NCBI GenBank assembly: GCA_002339015.1 | Contig: DDJC01000084.1 | Span: 1-64,000 of the forward strand | DNA: 64,000 bases | Reading direction: 5' to 3' | Source: Burkholderiales bacterium UBA1834 | GTDB taxonomy: Bacteria > Pseudomonadota > Gammaproteobacteria > Burkholderiales > Burkholderiaceae_C | In this document: piece by piece, positions 8,915-18,427 of the stretch | How positions within the stretch are numbered: the stretch's first letter is position 1 | Layout: each line of letters begins with the position of its first letter | Made by a program: the position numbers and the translations under genes | Notes under the pieces: generated by a model | The model's input: only the letters and a program-made list of their open reading frames with translations | What the model was told of the DNA's origin: nothing | The model's database searches: none

Positions 8915-11900
8915 GTGCCCTTGAGCGACAGCCGCTCCCGACAGGATCTTTCGCCCCGCCACGATGTCTTCACCGAGAGGGCATTGCGCGAGGCCGAGGC
9001 CCGTCACCGCCAGATCCTCAACAGCGCCACCGACTACGCCGTCATCAGCCTGGACCTGAACGGCCTGGTCACCAGCTGGAACGAGGGCGCCACGCGCGTG
9101 CTGGGCTGGACGGAAGACGAGATGCTGGGGCAGACCGTGCACCGCTTCTTCACCCCCGAGGACGTGGCCGACCAGCGCATCGAGCGGGAACGCGCCATGG
9201 CGCTGGACAAGGGCTTCGCGCAGGACGAGAGCTGGCGCGTGCGGCGCGACGGCACCCGCTTCTGGGCCTCGGGCCAGATGACACCGCTGCGCAACGACGA
9301 CGACCAGGTCATCGGCTTCGTGAAGGTGCTGCGCGACCGCACCGAGGTGCGCAACGCCCTGCTGCGCCGCGAGATCCTGGAGCTGGCCACCGACGCGGCC
9401 GAGATCGGCACCTGGGACCTGGACATCGCCGCCGACCAACTGACCTGGACCGACCGCACCCGAGCCATGTTCGGCATCAGCGCGGGGCAGCCCGTGTCGA
9501 TGGCCGATTTCTATGCCTGCCTGCATCCGGACGACCTGCCGGCCACCATGGAGGCCTTCAAGTCTGCACTGGATCCGGTGCAACGCAGCGTGTACGACGT
9601 CGAGTACCGCACCATCGGCAAGGAGGATGGCGTGGTGCGCTGGGTGGCGGCCAAGGGCAAGGGCATCTTCGACACGGCGGGGCGCTGCGTGCGTGCCGTC
9701 GGCACGGCCATCGACATCACCGCGCGCAAGGCGGCGCAGGCGCGCCATGCCTTCCTGCTGGGGCTGGCCGACCGCATGCGCCTGGTCAACGAGCCGCGCG
9801 CCATCATGGACACGGCCGTCGAGGCAGTCTGCCTGCACCTGGGCGCCAGCCGCGTGGGTTACTGGAAGGTGAGCGAGGCCGACGGCGTGATGACGCGGGA
9901 GACGGACTACGTCGTGGGCGTTCCACAGCTGCCCTGCGCCATGCCGCTCGCTGCGATCGGTGATGGCGTGGCCGCGAAGCTGCGCCAGGGCCGCACGGCC
10001 CACTACGTCGACGCGGCCGGCGAGGACGAGAATGCCGGTTCGGCCCTGGGCGATTTCCTGGTGCGCGGCCTGATCGCCGTGCCCCTGTTGCGCAACGGCC
10101 ACTGGCAGGGTGCCTTCTGCGTGTGCTACCGCGAGCCCCGCCGATGGAGCCGTGACGACATTGCCCTGGTCGAGGAGGTGGCGGCCCGCACCTGGGACGC
10201 GGTCGAGCGCGTGCGCGCCGAAGAAGCCCTGCGCGAAGAGCGCCACATGCTCGAGACGCTCAACCGCTTCGGCGCGGGGCTGGCCTCCGACCTGTCCCTG
10301 GCCACGCTGGTGCAGCGGGCCGTGGATGTGGGCACCGAGCTCACGGGGGCCCGGTTCGGCGCCTTCTTCTACAACGTGGCCGACGAGACGGGCGGCAGCT
10401 ACATGCTCTACGCCCTGGCAGGCGCCAAGGCGCAGGACTTCCACTTCGGCATGCCGCGCAACACCAAGGTGTTTGCCCCCACCTTCAATGGCGAAGGTGT
10501 CGTGCGCTCGGACGACATCACCCGTGACCCCCGTTATGGGCAGAATCCGCCGCACAAGGGGCTTCCCAAGGGGCATCTGCCCGTGCGCAGCTACCTGGCG
10601 GTGCCCGTGGTCTCGCGCTCGGGCAGCGTCATCGGCGGGCTGTTCCTGGGCCACCCCGATGCCGGCGTGTTCACCGAGCGCAGCGAGCCCATCGTGAGCA
10701 GCCTGGCCGCGCAGGCTGCCATCGCGATCGACAACGCCCGCCTGTTCCAGGATGCGCAGAAGGCCAAGGAGGACCTGGAGGCGCGCGTGGAGGAGCGCAC
10801 CCGCGAACGCGACCGCGTCTGGGACCTCAGCGAAGACCTGCTGGTGATCGCTGACCCGGAGGGCCGGCCCATCCGCCTGTCGCCATCGTGGACGCGACTG
10901 CTGGGCTTCGAGCCCGCCGAGTTGATGGCCATGGGTTACACCGCCCTGGTGCACCCGCAAGACCAGGACATGGTGGGCAAGGCCCTGGCCCACATGGCCG
11001 AGCATGGACGCCCCGTCAGCCTGGACAACCGCATGCGCACCAGCGACGGCCAGTGGCGCTGGATCTCCTGGACGCTGGCGCCCGAGCCCGAGCGCACATT
11101 GATTGTCGGCAGCGGGCGCGACGTGACGGCCGAGCGCGAGCACCAGGCCCAGCTGCAGGAGGCCCAGGAAGCGCTGCGCCAGTCGCAAAAAATGGAGGCC
11201 GTGGGCCAGCTCACCGGCGGCATCGCCCATGATTTCAACAACCTGCTGCAGGGCATCACCGGCGCCTTCAGCGTGATCCGGCGCTTTGTCGAGCAGGGGC
11301 GTATCAGCGAACTGGAACGGCCCCTGACCGCAGGCATGAGCTCGGCCAACCGCGCGGCCGCGCTCACCCACCGCCTGCTGGCGTTCTCGCGACGCCAGCC
11401 ACTGGCGCCCAAATCCACGCAGGTCAACCCGCTGGTGCTGTCCATGGAAGACCTGTTGCGCCGCACCCTGGGCGAGCGCGTGCGCCTGAAGCTGGACCTG
11501 AACCCCGAGCTGTGGACCACGCTGTGCGATCCCAACCAGCTCGAGAACGCGATCCTCAACCTGTGCATCAACGCGCGGGACGCCATGCCGGAGGGCGGGC
11601 TGCTCACCATCGAGACCAACAACACCGACATCACCGCCAGCCAGCCTGACCGCTCGCTTGATGTGCGGCCCGGTCAGTACGTCTGCATCGCTGTGACCGA
11701 CACGGGCACCGGCATGTCCGCTTCCACGCTGGCCAAGGCCTTCGACCCCTTCTTCACCACCAAGCCACTGGGGCAGGGCACCGGCCTGGGCCTGTCGATG
11801 ATCTACGGCTTTGCGCAGCAGTCCGAAGGGGTCGCCAAGATCGACAGCGAGCTGGGCAAGGGCACGACCGTCAGGCTGCTGCTGCCGCGCCACCTGCTCG

Positions 11901-12322
11901 AAGAAGATCTGGAGGTCGAGTTGGTGGGCGACCTGCCGGCCCATGAGGCCGGGCAGGGCCAGACCGTGCTGGTGATCGAGGACGAACCTGTGGTGCGCCA
12001 ACTGGTGGTGGATCTGCTCAAGGAGCTGGGCTACCGCACCTTGCAGGCCGATGACGGCCCCAACGGCCTGGACCTGCTGATGCGTGAGCTCGACCGCGTG
12101 GACCTGCTGGTGACGGACATCGGCCTGCCCGGCCTCAATGGCCGCCAGGTGGCCGATGCCGCCCGCGTGCGCCGGCCGGACCTGAAAGTGCTGTTCATGA
12201 CCGGCTATGCCGAGAACGCCGCCTTGTCCAGCGGCTTCCTGGAGCAGGGCATGGACATGATCACCAAGCCCTTCCCCATGGAGACCCTGGTGGGCAAGGT
12301 GCGACAGATGGTGGGCGGTTGA
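8915..12322 (+). CDS. Multi-sensor hybrid histidine kinase (PAS-PAS-GAF-GAF-PAS-HisKA-HATPase-REC)
   Basis: A soluble 1135-residue kinase without membrane segments. Domains in order: PAS (about 30-145, ILNSATDYAVISLDLNG), PAS_3 (150-270), two GAF domains (275-435 and 450-615), a third PAS (640-755), HisKA with the phospho-acceptor His in QLTGGIAHDFNNLLQ, HATPase_c with N box INARDAMPEGG and G boxes DTGTGM and GTGLGLSM, and a C-terminal receiver (about 1012-1130) with LLVTDIGLPGLNG as its Asp site. The H-box type (AHDFNN) is that of NtrB-like hybrid kinases that control a receiver in cis. No ATG fits; GTG 8915 or TTG 8921 are the best starts. The signal is unknown. Confidence 0.92.
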   Translation: MPLSDSRSRQDLSPRHDVFTERALREAEARHRQILNSATDYAVISLDLNGLVTSWNEGATRVLGWTEDEMLGQTVHRFFTPEDVADQRIERERAMALDKGFAQDESWRVRRDGTRFWASGQMTPLRNDDDQVIGFVKVLRDRTEVRNALLRREILELATDAAEIGTWDLDIAADQLTWTDRTRAMFGISAGQPVSMADFYACLHPDDLPATMEAFKSALDPVQRSVYDVEYRTIGKEDGVVRWVAAKGKGIFDTAGRCVRAVGTAIDITARKAAQARHAFLLGLADRMRLVNEPRAIMDTAVEAVCLHLGASRVGYWKVSEADGVMTRETDYVVGVPQLPCAMPLAAIGDGVAAKLRQGRTAHYVDAAGEDENAGSALGDFLVRGLIAVPLLRNGHWQGAFCVCYREPRRWSRDDIALVEEVAARTWDAVERVRAEEALREERHMLETLNRFGAGLASDLSLATLVQRAVDVGTELTGARFGAFFYNVADETGGSYMLYALAGAKAQDFHFGMPRNTKVFAPTFNGEGVVRSDDITRDPRYGQNPPHKGLPKGHLPVRSYLAVPVVSRSGSVIGGLFLGHPDAGVFTERSEPIVSSLAAQAAIAIDNARLFQDAQKAKEDLEARVEERTRERDRVWDLSEDLLVIADPEGRPIRLSPSWTRLLGFEPAELMAMGYTALVHPQDQDMVGKALAHMAEHGRPVSLDNRMRTSDGQWRWISWTLAPEPERTLIVGSGRDVTAEREHQAQLQEAQEALRQSQKMEAVGQLTGGIAHDFNNLLQGITGAFSVIRRFVEQGRISELERPLTAGMSSANRAAALTHRLLAFSRRQPLAPKSTQVNPLVLSMEDLLRRTLGERVRLKLDLNPELWTTLCDPNQLENAILNLCINARDAMPEGGLLTIETNNTDITASQPDRSLDVRPGQYVCIAVTDTGTGMSASTLAKAFDPFFTTKPLGQGTGLGLSMIYGFAQQSEGVAKIDSELGKGTTVRLLLPRHLLEEDLEVELVGDLPAHEAGQGQTVLVIEDEPVVRQLVVDLLKELGYRTLQADDGPNGLDLLMRELDRVDLLVTDIGLPGLNGRQVADAARVRRPDLKVLFMTGYAENAALSSGFLEQGMDMITKPFPMETLVGKVRQMVGG

Positions 12323-12373
12323 ATCGGCCGGGCCGGGTCGCCATGGCCTCTACACCGGTGCCAAGGCCCGCGA

Positions 12374-13156
12374 TCACTGCATGAACCACCCATGGCTCAC
12401 CACCAGCGACTGCCCTGTCAGCGCATTGCTCGGGAAGCTGGCGAACATCAGCGCCACCTGGGCCACGTCGTCGGTGGTGGTGAACTCGCCGTCCACCGTC
12501 TCCTTGAGCATCACCTTCTTGATGACGTCGTCCTCGCTGATGCCCAGGGTCTTGGCCTGCTCGGGGATCTGCTTGTCGACCAGCGGCGTGCGCACGAAGC
12601 CCGGGCAGATCACGTTGGCGCGCACATTGTGCTTGGCGCCTTCCTTGGCCACCGTCTTGCACAGGCCGATCAGGCCATGCTTGGCCGTGACATAGGGCGC
12701 CTTGAGCAGCGAGGCCTCCTTGCTGTGCACCGAGCCCATGTAGATCACCGAGCCGCCGCGGCCCGAGGCGTACATGCTCTTGAGGCAGGCGCGCGTGGTC
12801 AGGAAGGCGCCATCGAGGTGGATGGACAGCATCTTCTTCCAGTCGCTGAAGGCGAACTCCTCCAGCGGGTGCACGATCTGGATGCCGGCATTGCTGACCA
12901 GGATGTCCACCGGGCCGAAGGCCTCGATCGCGGTCTGCACGGCCTGGTCGACCTGCGCCTCGCTGGTGACGTCCACGGCCACACCCAGGGCCTGGCCGCC
13001 CTTGGCCTTGAATTCGGCCGCCGTCTTGTCGGCCGCTTCCTTGTTGAGGTCGGCGATGACGACCTTGGCGCCTTCGCGGGCAAAGACCTCGGCGATCTCA
13101 CGGCCGATGCCGCTGGCCGATCCGGTGATGAAGGCGTGCTTGTCCTTGAGCAGCAT
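12374..13156 (-). CDS. hbdH: 3-hydroxybutyrate dehydrogenase
   Basis: A 260-residue NAD-dependent SDR that reads along its length as D-3-hydroxybutyrate dehydrogenase. Visible are [30 protein letters not shown], the Ser in [17 protein letters not shown] and the YVTAKHG catalytic Tyr/Lys, ending [10 protein letters not shown], a typical family C-terminus. It interconverts 3-hydroxybutyrate and acetoacetate in poly-hydroxybutyrate turnover. AAGGAAG precedes the ATG. A patatin-like phospholipase gene lies 52 bp upstream on the same strand; this pairing is common in Burkholderiales and suggests a shared role around PHB or lipid mobilisation. Confidence 0.93.
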   Translation of the reverse strand: MLLKDKHAFITGSASGIGREIAEVFAREGAKVVIADLNKEAADKTAAEFKAKGGQALGVAVDVTSEAQVDQAVQTAIEAFGPVDILVSNAGIQIVHPLEEFAFSDWKKMLSIHLDGAFLTTRACLKSMYASGRGGSVIYMGSVHSKEASLLKAPYVTAKHGLIGLCKTVAKEGAKHNVRANVICPGFVRTPLVDKQIPEQAKTLGISEDDVIKKVMLKETVDGEFTTTDDVAQVALMFASFPSNALTGQSLVVSHGWFMQ

Positions 13157-13208
13157 GGTGACTTCCTTTCTTGTCGGGGTTGATGCTGGATGAGGGTGCT
13201 GATGAGCG

Positions 13209-14423
13209 TCAGGGGTGGTTGGCCACCAGGGCTGGGTGGTCGCGCGTGAGGTCGTACACCGTCACGCCCTCGCCGTGGTCGGTCTTGTTGAGCCACTCGG
13301 GGTGGTCCAGCGTGAGCTGCATGTCCTGCTGGCCGGCCTGCCAGTGCTGTTCCACCGTGGCGCGCGAGAACTCGTAGTCGCTCGATTCGAGCTCGAAGCG
13401 GCTGTGGCGGTAGATCAGGTGCACGATGTCGATGTGCTCGTCGCAACCTCGCGCGGTCAGGCGCTGCAGCAGCGGGTCGTCGCGAAACTTTGGCGGCAGG
13501 CGCTCGACCAGCTTGCGCAGCGCGGCGCGGTCCTTCTGGTGCTCGGCCGCGCGGTCGGTGTTGAAGCGTGTGCGGCTGGAGTAGATGATCTCCTTGTGGC
13601 GCGCCATGGCTGCGCCCAGCGTGGTGGGCACATCGCCGCGCGCGCTGAACAGGTCCACCTGGGCCACCAGCAGGCGGCCGGTCTTGTGCTGGTCCAGCAC
13701 GTACTGCAGCGGCGTGTTCGAGACGATGCCGCCATCCCAGTACAGCTCGCCATCGACGTTCACCGGCGGAAAGGCCGGCGGCAGCGCGCCGCTGGCCATC
13801 ACATGCTCGGGACCGATCACCTGGTGGGTGTTGTCGAAGTAGGTGCTGTTGCCGGTGCGGATGTTGACCGCGCCCAGCGACAGGCGGATGCGCCGCTCGT
13901 TGATCAGATCGAAATCGATCAGCGATTCCAGCGTGTGGCGCAGCGGCGTGGTGTCGTAGATGCTGATGGCCTCCAGCGTGCCGTCGGGCTGCATCAGTGG
14001 CGGGATCAGGCGCGGGCGGAAAAAGCCGTTGGCGCCGAAGGCCGCCGTGAAGGCCGAGCTGAACTGGTGGAAGGCCGAGCGCTGCTCGTCGATCAGCGGC
14101 GAGATGCCCGTCACGCCGGAGGACACCCGGTGCCAGAACTCGCGCAGGCGTTCCACGCGCCGCTCGGGCGGATTGCCGGCGATCAGCGCCGCGTTGATGG
14201 CGCCGATGGAGATGCCGGCCACCCAGTGCGGCTCGCGTGGCAGGTTTTCCGACATGACCTCGAAGACGCCCCCCTGGTAGGCGCCCAGCGCACCGCCGCC
14301 CTGCAGCACCAGGGCGATGTGTTCGTGCGGGATCTTGATGGGCCGGCGCGGGGGCGAGGCCGGATCCGAAGCCGTGGGGGACGTGGCGGTGGGGGGCTGC
14401 TTCGATCGACGTGTCTGGGCCAC
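13209..14423 (-). CDS. Patatin-like phospholipase (with DUF3734-type C-terminus)
   Basis: A 404-residue patatin-family serine acyl hydrolase. It shows the oxyanion-hole loop [16 protein letters not shown] near residue 37, the nucleophile elbow GISIGAINA (Ser of GxSxG), and the catalytic Asp in [11 protein letters not shown]. The C-terminal third (after about residue 280) matches the extra helical domain of the patatin/DUF3734 proteins found with PHB genes. I set the start at GTG 14423 because AAGGAG (14429-14434) stands five bases before it; the longer ATG start at 14492 lacks a Shine-Dalgarno and adds only a Pro/Gly/Arg-rich leader. It precedes hbdH by 52 bp, probably in one operon. Confidence 0.9.
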   Translation of the reverse strand: MAQTRRSKQPPTATSPTASDPASPPRRPIKIPHEHIALVLQGGGALGAYQGGVFEVMSENLPREPHWVAGISIGAINAALIAGNPPERRVERLREFWHRVSSGVTGISPLIDEQRSAFHQFSSAFTAAFGANGFFRPRLIPPLMQPDGTLEAISIYDTTPLRHTLESLIDFDLINERRIRLSLGAVNIRTGNSTYFDNTHQVIGPEHVMASGALPPAFPPVNVDGELYWDGGIVSNTPLQYVLDQHKTGRLLVAQVDLFSARGDVPTTLGAAMARHKEIIYSSRTRFNTDRAAEHQKDRAALRKLVERLPPKFRDDPLLQRLTARGCDEHIDIVHLIYRHSRFELESSDYEFSRATVEQHWQAGQQDMQLTLDHPEWLNKTDHGEGVTVYDLTRDHPALVANHP

Positions 14424-14627
14424 GGGTTCTCCTTGTGCTGCCGGGCCCGCCCGACGGGGCCCTTCACCCGCGTGGCGCGGGGATTGGTTCATGGTGTCAC
14501 CGGATTCTGAACGGCGTGGGAGCCCCGACGGGCGGCAGGGCCTTGTCGTCCCGCGCGGCGCCGACGGTGCCCATGGGCGACGGCCACGAGACCGCGCACC
14601 AGCCTTCGCTTGCTAGAGTGTGGTGCC

Positions 14628-15239
14628 ATGACCATCAACCCAGCCAAGCAGGCGCTGCACACCATGATCCGGGCCTGGCCCCACATGATGCGCCAGGCCG
14701 CACGTTGCGCTCTTGCCATGATCACTGCCACCAGTGCCATCAGCCATGCCGAGGTGACACGCCCTCCGGCGGGCACCGACGTTGACGAGTCCCGGATGGT
14801 GAGTGCCCGCCCCCAGATGCCGGCGCCCTGCGTGGCCGTGCGCTACGACACCGTGAAGGTGGTGATGTCGCGCAGGGACCTTGAGGCCCTGGCGGCGCAG
14901 CGCCCCGAAGACCTCCGCACGGACGCCGACCGCGTGCAGCGGGTGCAGAGCAGCCGTGCGGCGGCCCTGCTGTCGACCGTGGATCCCCCGAAAGGCGCGG
15001 ACGATTGCGCCGAGGTGGCTGCCAGCGCGCTGGGAGCGGATGCCGAGCGTGTGGTGCTGGACTGGCTGGAGAACGGCCGTGCCCTGGTGCGCGACGAACT
15101 CAAGGGCGAGGCCGTGCCCGCCGTGCGCGTGCGATATGTCGGACAACGCTGCGGCCCGCTGTGCGGGCGCGGTGAAATCCGGGTGTCGCTGCCCGAGGGA
15201 GACAGACCATTCCTGGTGATGTCGTGGTGGGTGTCCTGA
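14628..15239 (+). CDS. Hypothetical exported protein
   Basis: I do not recognise this 203-residue protein. An N-terminal hydrophobic stretch after basic residues (MMRQAARCALAMITATSAIS) ending SHA before EVTRPP looks like a Sec signal peptide, so the mature protein is probably periplasmic. The mature part has four cysteines, including the pair in GQRCGPLCGRGE that could form a disulfide, and a C-terminal strand FLVMSWWVS. The ATG at 14628 or an internal ATG near 14664 could be used. It stands alone between divergent patatin and convergent sigma-factor genes. Confidence 0.65.
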   Translation: MTINPAKQALHTMIRAWPHMMRQAARCALAMITATSAISHAEVTRPPAGTDVDESRMVSARPQMPAPCVAVRYDTVKVVMSRRDLEALAAQRPEDLRTDADRVQRVQSSRAAALLSTVDPPKGADDCAEVAASALGADAERVVLDWLENGRALVRDELKGEAVPAVRVRYVGQRCGPLCGRGEIRVSLPEGDRPFLVMSWWVS

Positions 15240-15254
15240 GCGGAGGCGCCGAGG

Positions 15255-16541
15255 TCACAGGGCGCCCCGCGCGCGTGTCAGCAGCAAGGTCTTCTCTCTT
15301 TCATTGAGCGTGAGCGATGCCGCGCGCTCGAACTCGGCGCGCGCCTCCTCTTGCCGACCCAGGCGCGCCAGCATGTCGCCACGGGCGCTGGGAAGCCAGG
15401 GGTAGTTCTTGAGCGCCGGGTTGGCACGCAGCGCATCGAGGATCTCCAGCCCCGCCTGCGGCCCGAAGGCCATGCTGACCGCCACCGCCCGGTTCAGCTC
15501 GATCACGGGCGAGGGCATGGTCTGCGCCAGTGCGTCATACAGCGCGGCGATGCGGGCCCAGTCGGTGGCCGGTGCCGCGGTGGCACGGGCGTGGCAGGCG
15601 GCGATCGAGGCCTGCAGGGCATAGGGGCCCAGCGCACAGCTCTGGGCCTGGCACAGCTGCTCGGCGCGCTCCAGCGCGGCCAGACCACGGCGGATCAGCA
15701 GATGGTCCCAGCGGGCGCGGTCCTGGTCCATCAGCAGCACGGGGCGGCCCTGGGCGTCGGTGCGGGCGGCGCTGCGCGAGGCCTGCAACTCCATCAGCGC
15801 CGCCAGGCCCAGCACTTCGGGTTCCTGCGGGGCCAGGCCCGTGAGCATGCGCCCCAGGCGCAGGGCCTCGTCGCACAGCGCGGGGCGCATCCAGTCATCG
15901 CCCGAGGTGGCGGTGTAGCCCTCGTTGAAGATCAGGTACACCACCTCCAGCACCGAGGCCAGGCGCTCGCCCAGGGCATCGCCGTGCGGCAGCTCGAACG
16001 GTACCCGCGCAGCCGTGAGCGTGCGCTTGGCCCGCACGATGCGCTGCGCCACCGTGGGCTCGGGCACCAGGAAGGCGCGGGCGATCTCGGCCGTGCTCAG
16101 CCCGCCCAGCAGCTTGAGCGTGAGCGCCACGCGCGCCTCGGTGGACAGCACCGGGTGGCAGGCCGTGAAGATCAGGCGCAGCAGGTCGTCGCCGATCTGG
16201 TCGGCACGGGCGGCATCCAGCGCATCCACGAAGTCGGGCACGACCAGGGCCTCCTGGGCTTGCAGATCCTGGCCGATCTGCGCGAGCTTCTCGCCGAGCG
16301 ACTTGTCGCGGCGCAGGCGATCGAGCGCCTTGTTCTTGGCCGTGGCCATCAGCCAGGCGCCCGGGTTGTCGGGCACCCCGGCCGCGGGCCAGTGTTCCAG
16401 CGCGCTGACCAGGGCATCCTGCGCGAGCTCCTCGGCCAGGCCGATGTCCCGCACCATGCGGGCCACCCCGGCGATGATCTTGGCGGATTCTATGCGCCAG
16501 ACGGTGTCGATGGCGCGGTGGGTGGCCGTGGGTGAGCTCAT
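15255..16541 (-). CDS. ECF42-type RNA polymerase sigma factor with C-terminal helical domain
   Basis: A 428-residue sigma factor. Region sigma2 is near residues 10-85 (LAEELAQDALVSALEHWPAAG) and sigma4 near 115-185 (LKLLGGLSTAEIARAFLVPE, then QRIVRAKRTL). It is followed by a long C-terminal domain of TPR-like helices (VYLIFNEGYTATSGDDWMRP, ALGPYALQASIAACHA). That build, beside DGPF/YCII genes, defines ECF group 42, which has no classical anti-sigma factor; the C-terminal extension is thought to regulate activity. It is the last gene of a minus-strand cluster with VOC and DGPF genes, 26 bp after the VOC gene. The promoter at 17562-17588 probably makes it autoregulated. Confidence 0.93.
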   Translation of the reverse strand: MSSPTATHRAIDTVWRIESAKIIAGVARMVRDIGLAEELAQDALVSALEHWPAAGVPDNPGAWLMATAKNKALDRLRRDKSLGEKLAQIGQDLQAQEALVVPDFVDALDAARADQIGDDLLRLIFTACHPVLSTEARVALTLKLLGGLSTAEIARAFLVPEPTVAQRIVRAKRTLTAARVPFELPHGDALGERLASVLEVVYLIFNEGYTATSGDDWMRPALCDEALRLGRMLTGLAPQEPEVLGLAALMELQASRSAARTDAQGRPVLLMDQDRARWDHLLIRRGLAALERAEQLCQAQSCALGPYALQASIAACHARATAAPATDWARIAALYDALAQTMPSPVIELNRAVAVSMAFGPQAGLEILDALRANPALKNYPWLPSARGDMLARLGRQEEARAEFERAASLTLNEREKTLLLTRARGAL

Positions 16542-16567
16542 CGGGCGCGGGCTGAAGACGTCTGGGT

Positions 16568-16978
16568 TCAGAACTGCGCCGGGGCGGCACTCATGTCCAT
16601 GTACATCAGTTCCCACTGGTGGCCGTCCAGGTCTTCGAAACCGTGGCCGTACATGAAGCCGTGGTCTTGCTTGTCCATGGGGGTCGTGCCGCCGGCTTGC
16701 AACGCCTTGGCGACCAGCGTGTCCACCTGCTCGCGGCTGTCGCACGACAGGCACAGCAGCACCTCGGTGCTCACCTTGGCATCGGAGATGGGCTTCTTGG
16801 TGAAGGTCTGGAAGAAGGGCTCGACCAGCAGCATGGCGTAGATGGTGTCGCTGATCACGATGCAGGCCGCCTGCTCGTTGGTGAACTGCGGGTTGACGCT
16901 GTAGCCCAGGTGGGTGAAGAAGGCCTTGCTGCGCTCAAGGTCCTTGACGGGGAGGTTGACGAAGATCTGCTGCGTCAT
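16568..16978 (-). CDS. VOC-family (glyoxalase-like) protein
   Basis: A 136-residue cytoplasmic protein of the vicinal-oxygen-chelate superfamily, with paired beta-alpha-beta-beta-beta modules: FVNLPVKDLERSKAFFTHLG at the start and GHGFEDLDGHQWELMYMD at the end. The final Glu is the likely metal or active-site residue. It belongs to the PhnB/glyoxalase-like subgroup often found with ECF sigma factors and DGPF proteins. Its substrate is unknown. It sits between the second DGPF gene (95 bp upstream) and the sigma factor (26 bp downstream). Confidence 0.9.
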   Translation of the reverse strand: MTQQIFVNLPVKDLERSKAFFTHLGYSVNPQFTNEQAACIVISDTIYAMLLVEPFFQTFTKKPISDAKVSTEVLLCLSCDSREQVDTLVAKALQAGGTTPMDKQDHGFMYGHGFEDLDGHQWELMYMDMSAAPAQF

Positions 16979-17073
16979 GGTGATGGCTCCGTGGGGTGGT
17001 TGATGGGTGGGTGGTCAGCGGGCTTCGGCAGTGGCCTGGAGCATGATGGTGTTCTCCGGGGTGTGCGGCCTGC

Positions 17074-17511
17074 TCAGGCGCCGCCTACGCCGATGTCGCG
17101 CAGGCGGTCGACGGCGTCGCTCGGCGCGAAATCGTCCAGTTCGTACAGCTCGCGCACCTCGATCTCGGCGGCGCGGCCCAGGCCCACGGGGTTGGGAAAG
17201 CGCCGCGTCCATTCCAGCGCTTCCTCACGCGAGCGCACCTGGATCAGCGTGTAGCCGGCCACGAGCTCCTTGGTTTCGGCGAAAGGGCCATCGGTGATGG
17301 TGCGGCGGTCTTCCGCGCGGCCGGTCTCGTCAAAGGTGATGCGCCAGCCCAGGCGGCTGGGCTTGAGCCCCGACCCGTCGAGCAGCACCCCGGCCTGGGC
17401 CAGTTGCTCGTGGTAGTCGGTTATGGCCTGGATGAGGGCTTCGTCGGGTGCCTGGATGCCGGTTTCGGCTTCGGTCTCGGCGGTGGCCTTGACGATGATC
17501 ATGTAGCGCAT
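17074..17511 (-). CDS. YCII/DGPF-domain protein (copy 2)
   Basis: A 145-residue protein of the YCII-related DGPF family: MRYMIIVKATAETEAETG at the start and the namesake DGPF motif in ITDGPFAETKELVAGYTLIQ. These small ferredoxin-like proteins are the most frequent partners and targets of ECF42 sigma factors; their biochemical role is unknown. The ATG at 17511 fits the family start. A promoter matching the reported ECF42 motif lies 51-77 bases upstream of it. The gene is followed by the VOC and sigma-factor genes. Confidence 0.92.
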   Translation of the reverse strand: MRYMIIVKATAETEAETGIQAPDEALIQAITDYHEQLAQAGVLLDGSGLKPSRLGWRITFDETGRAEDRRTITDGPFAETKELVAGYTLIQVRSREEALEWTRRFPNPVGLGRAAEIEVRELYELDDFAPSDAVDRLRDIGVGGA

Positions 17512-17561
17512 GGTGCTTCTCCGTTGGGCGGCGGGCGCCGCCAGGGCGCCCTCATTCACAC

Positions 17562-17588
17562 GACGAAGCGGGCGACACGGTATCGACA
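17562..17588 (-). promoter_or_regulatory. Candidate ECF42-dependent promoter
   Basis: On the minus strand, TGTCGA (17583-17588) and CGTC (17562-17565) are separated by 17 bases. ECF42 promoters described in Streptomyces venezuelae have TGTCGA at -35 and CG(A/T)C at -10. The site faces the second DGPF gene and would drive DGPF, VOC and the sigma gene. No equal site was seen before the first DGPF gene. Confidence 0.65.
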
Positions 17589-17628
17589 GGCTGGTTCTAG
17601 GTGAAAACCCTTCGATGATGGCGGGTCG

Positions 17629-17991
17629 TCAGCCGTGGTCGTCGAAGCAGGGGCCCAGGCCGCGTACTTCCACCGTGCACCACTGGGCGGCCGGGCAGTC
17701 GGCGGCGATGGCGACGGCTTCTTCGCGGGTCTTGCAGTCGAGCAGGAAGAAGCCGCCGATCATCTCCTTGGCTTCGGCGAAGGGGCCGTCGACGATGCTG
17801 GCGCGGCCGTCGCGCACGGTCACGCGCGCGCCCTGTGAGGCCGATTGCAGCGATTCGCTGGCCAGCAGCAGGCCGCGCTCCTTCAGGCCCTGGCCGAAGC
17901 GCACCATGCTGGCGTAGGCCTCCTGGCCCTCGGCTTCGGTGCGGGTGCGGCGCTGGCCGACGGGCTCGATGATCAGCAGCATGTAGCTCAT
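17629..17991 (-). CDS. YCII/DGPF-domain protein (copy 1)
   Basis: A 120-residue DGPF/YCII protein: MSYMLLIIEPVGQRRTRTEA at the start and SIVDGPFAEAKEMIGGFFLL in the middle, with CPAAQWCTVEVR near the end. It is a diverged paralogue of the protein encoded at 17074-17511. It lies first in the cluster, 117 bp before the second DGPF gene. That gap contains the ECF42-like promoter, so this copy may have its own transcription start. Biochemical function unknown. Confidence 0.9.
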   Translation of the reverse strand: MSYMLLIIEPVGQRRTRTEAEGQEAYASMVRFGQGLKERGLLLASESLQSASQGARVTVRDGRASIVDGPFAEAKEMIGGFFLLDCKTREEAVAIAADCPAAQWCTVEVRGLGPCFDDHG

Positions 17992-18206
17992 GGGCGGGGC
18001 TCTCTGTTGGGGGGATCCAAGGGCAATCGATGATACGTGCCCCGTGTTCGCGGGGGATGTCAGGCGTGCACTGTTCACACCCGGACAAGGGGTGGCCCCG
18101 AGGGCTTGGTGATTGCCCTGCCCTGAGGACCGCCCGGCGGTGCCACGATGAACTCACCCGGCCCACCGCGCCGGCCTTTCGCCAACTCAATGCTTGGAGC
18201 ACGCTC

Positions 18207-18317
18207 ATGAACCCCATGCCCACCCTCGAGATCGTCGACCTCTATGGCCTGAACATCCATGCCGGGGGCTGGCCCAAGCTGGGCTGGTGCCGTGTCGAAC
18301 TCGACGAAGACGCCTGA
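18207..18317 (+). CDS. Possible small protein (36 aa)
   Basis: A short open frame, MNPMPTLEIVDLYGLNIHAG onward, with GGAG seven bases before its ATG (18196-18199). The composition, with acidic end VELDEDA and few Arg/Pro shadow-type residues, looks more like real protein than chance. It has no known family. It lies alone between the DGPF genes and a small membrane protein; function cannot be assigned. Confidence 0.4.
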   Translation: MNPMPTLEIVDLYGLNIHAGGWPKLGWCRVELDEDA

Positions 18318-18427
18318 GCGCCCCAGGCCGGGCGCGCACCGCCGGTGCTTTGGCGCGGCGCGCTGCCCCTGGTGCCGGCAGGTTCTTGGCAAGTTGGCAA
18401 GATGGGGCCCTCGCCTGGAGCGTTGCC

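Noticed and set aside
8792..12001. A minus-strand open frame of more than 1000 codons across the large hybrid kinase
   Set aside because: Its composition is His/Gln/Gly/Arg-rich shadow coding with no domain; only its end (8567-8791) is the real slyX.
14424..14492. Longer patatin start at 14492
   Set aside because: No Shine-Dalgarno; the GTG at 14423 has AAGGAG at a good distance.
13215..14510. Long plus-strand open frame across the patatin gene
   Set aside because: GC-rich shadow; the minus strand encodes an intact patatin with its Ser/Asp dyad.
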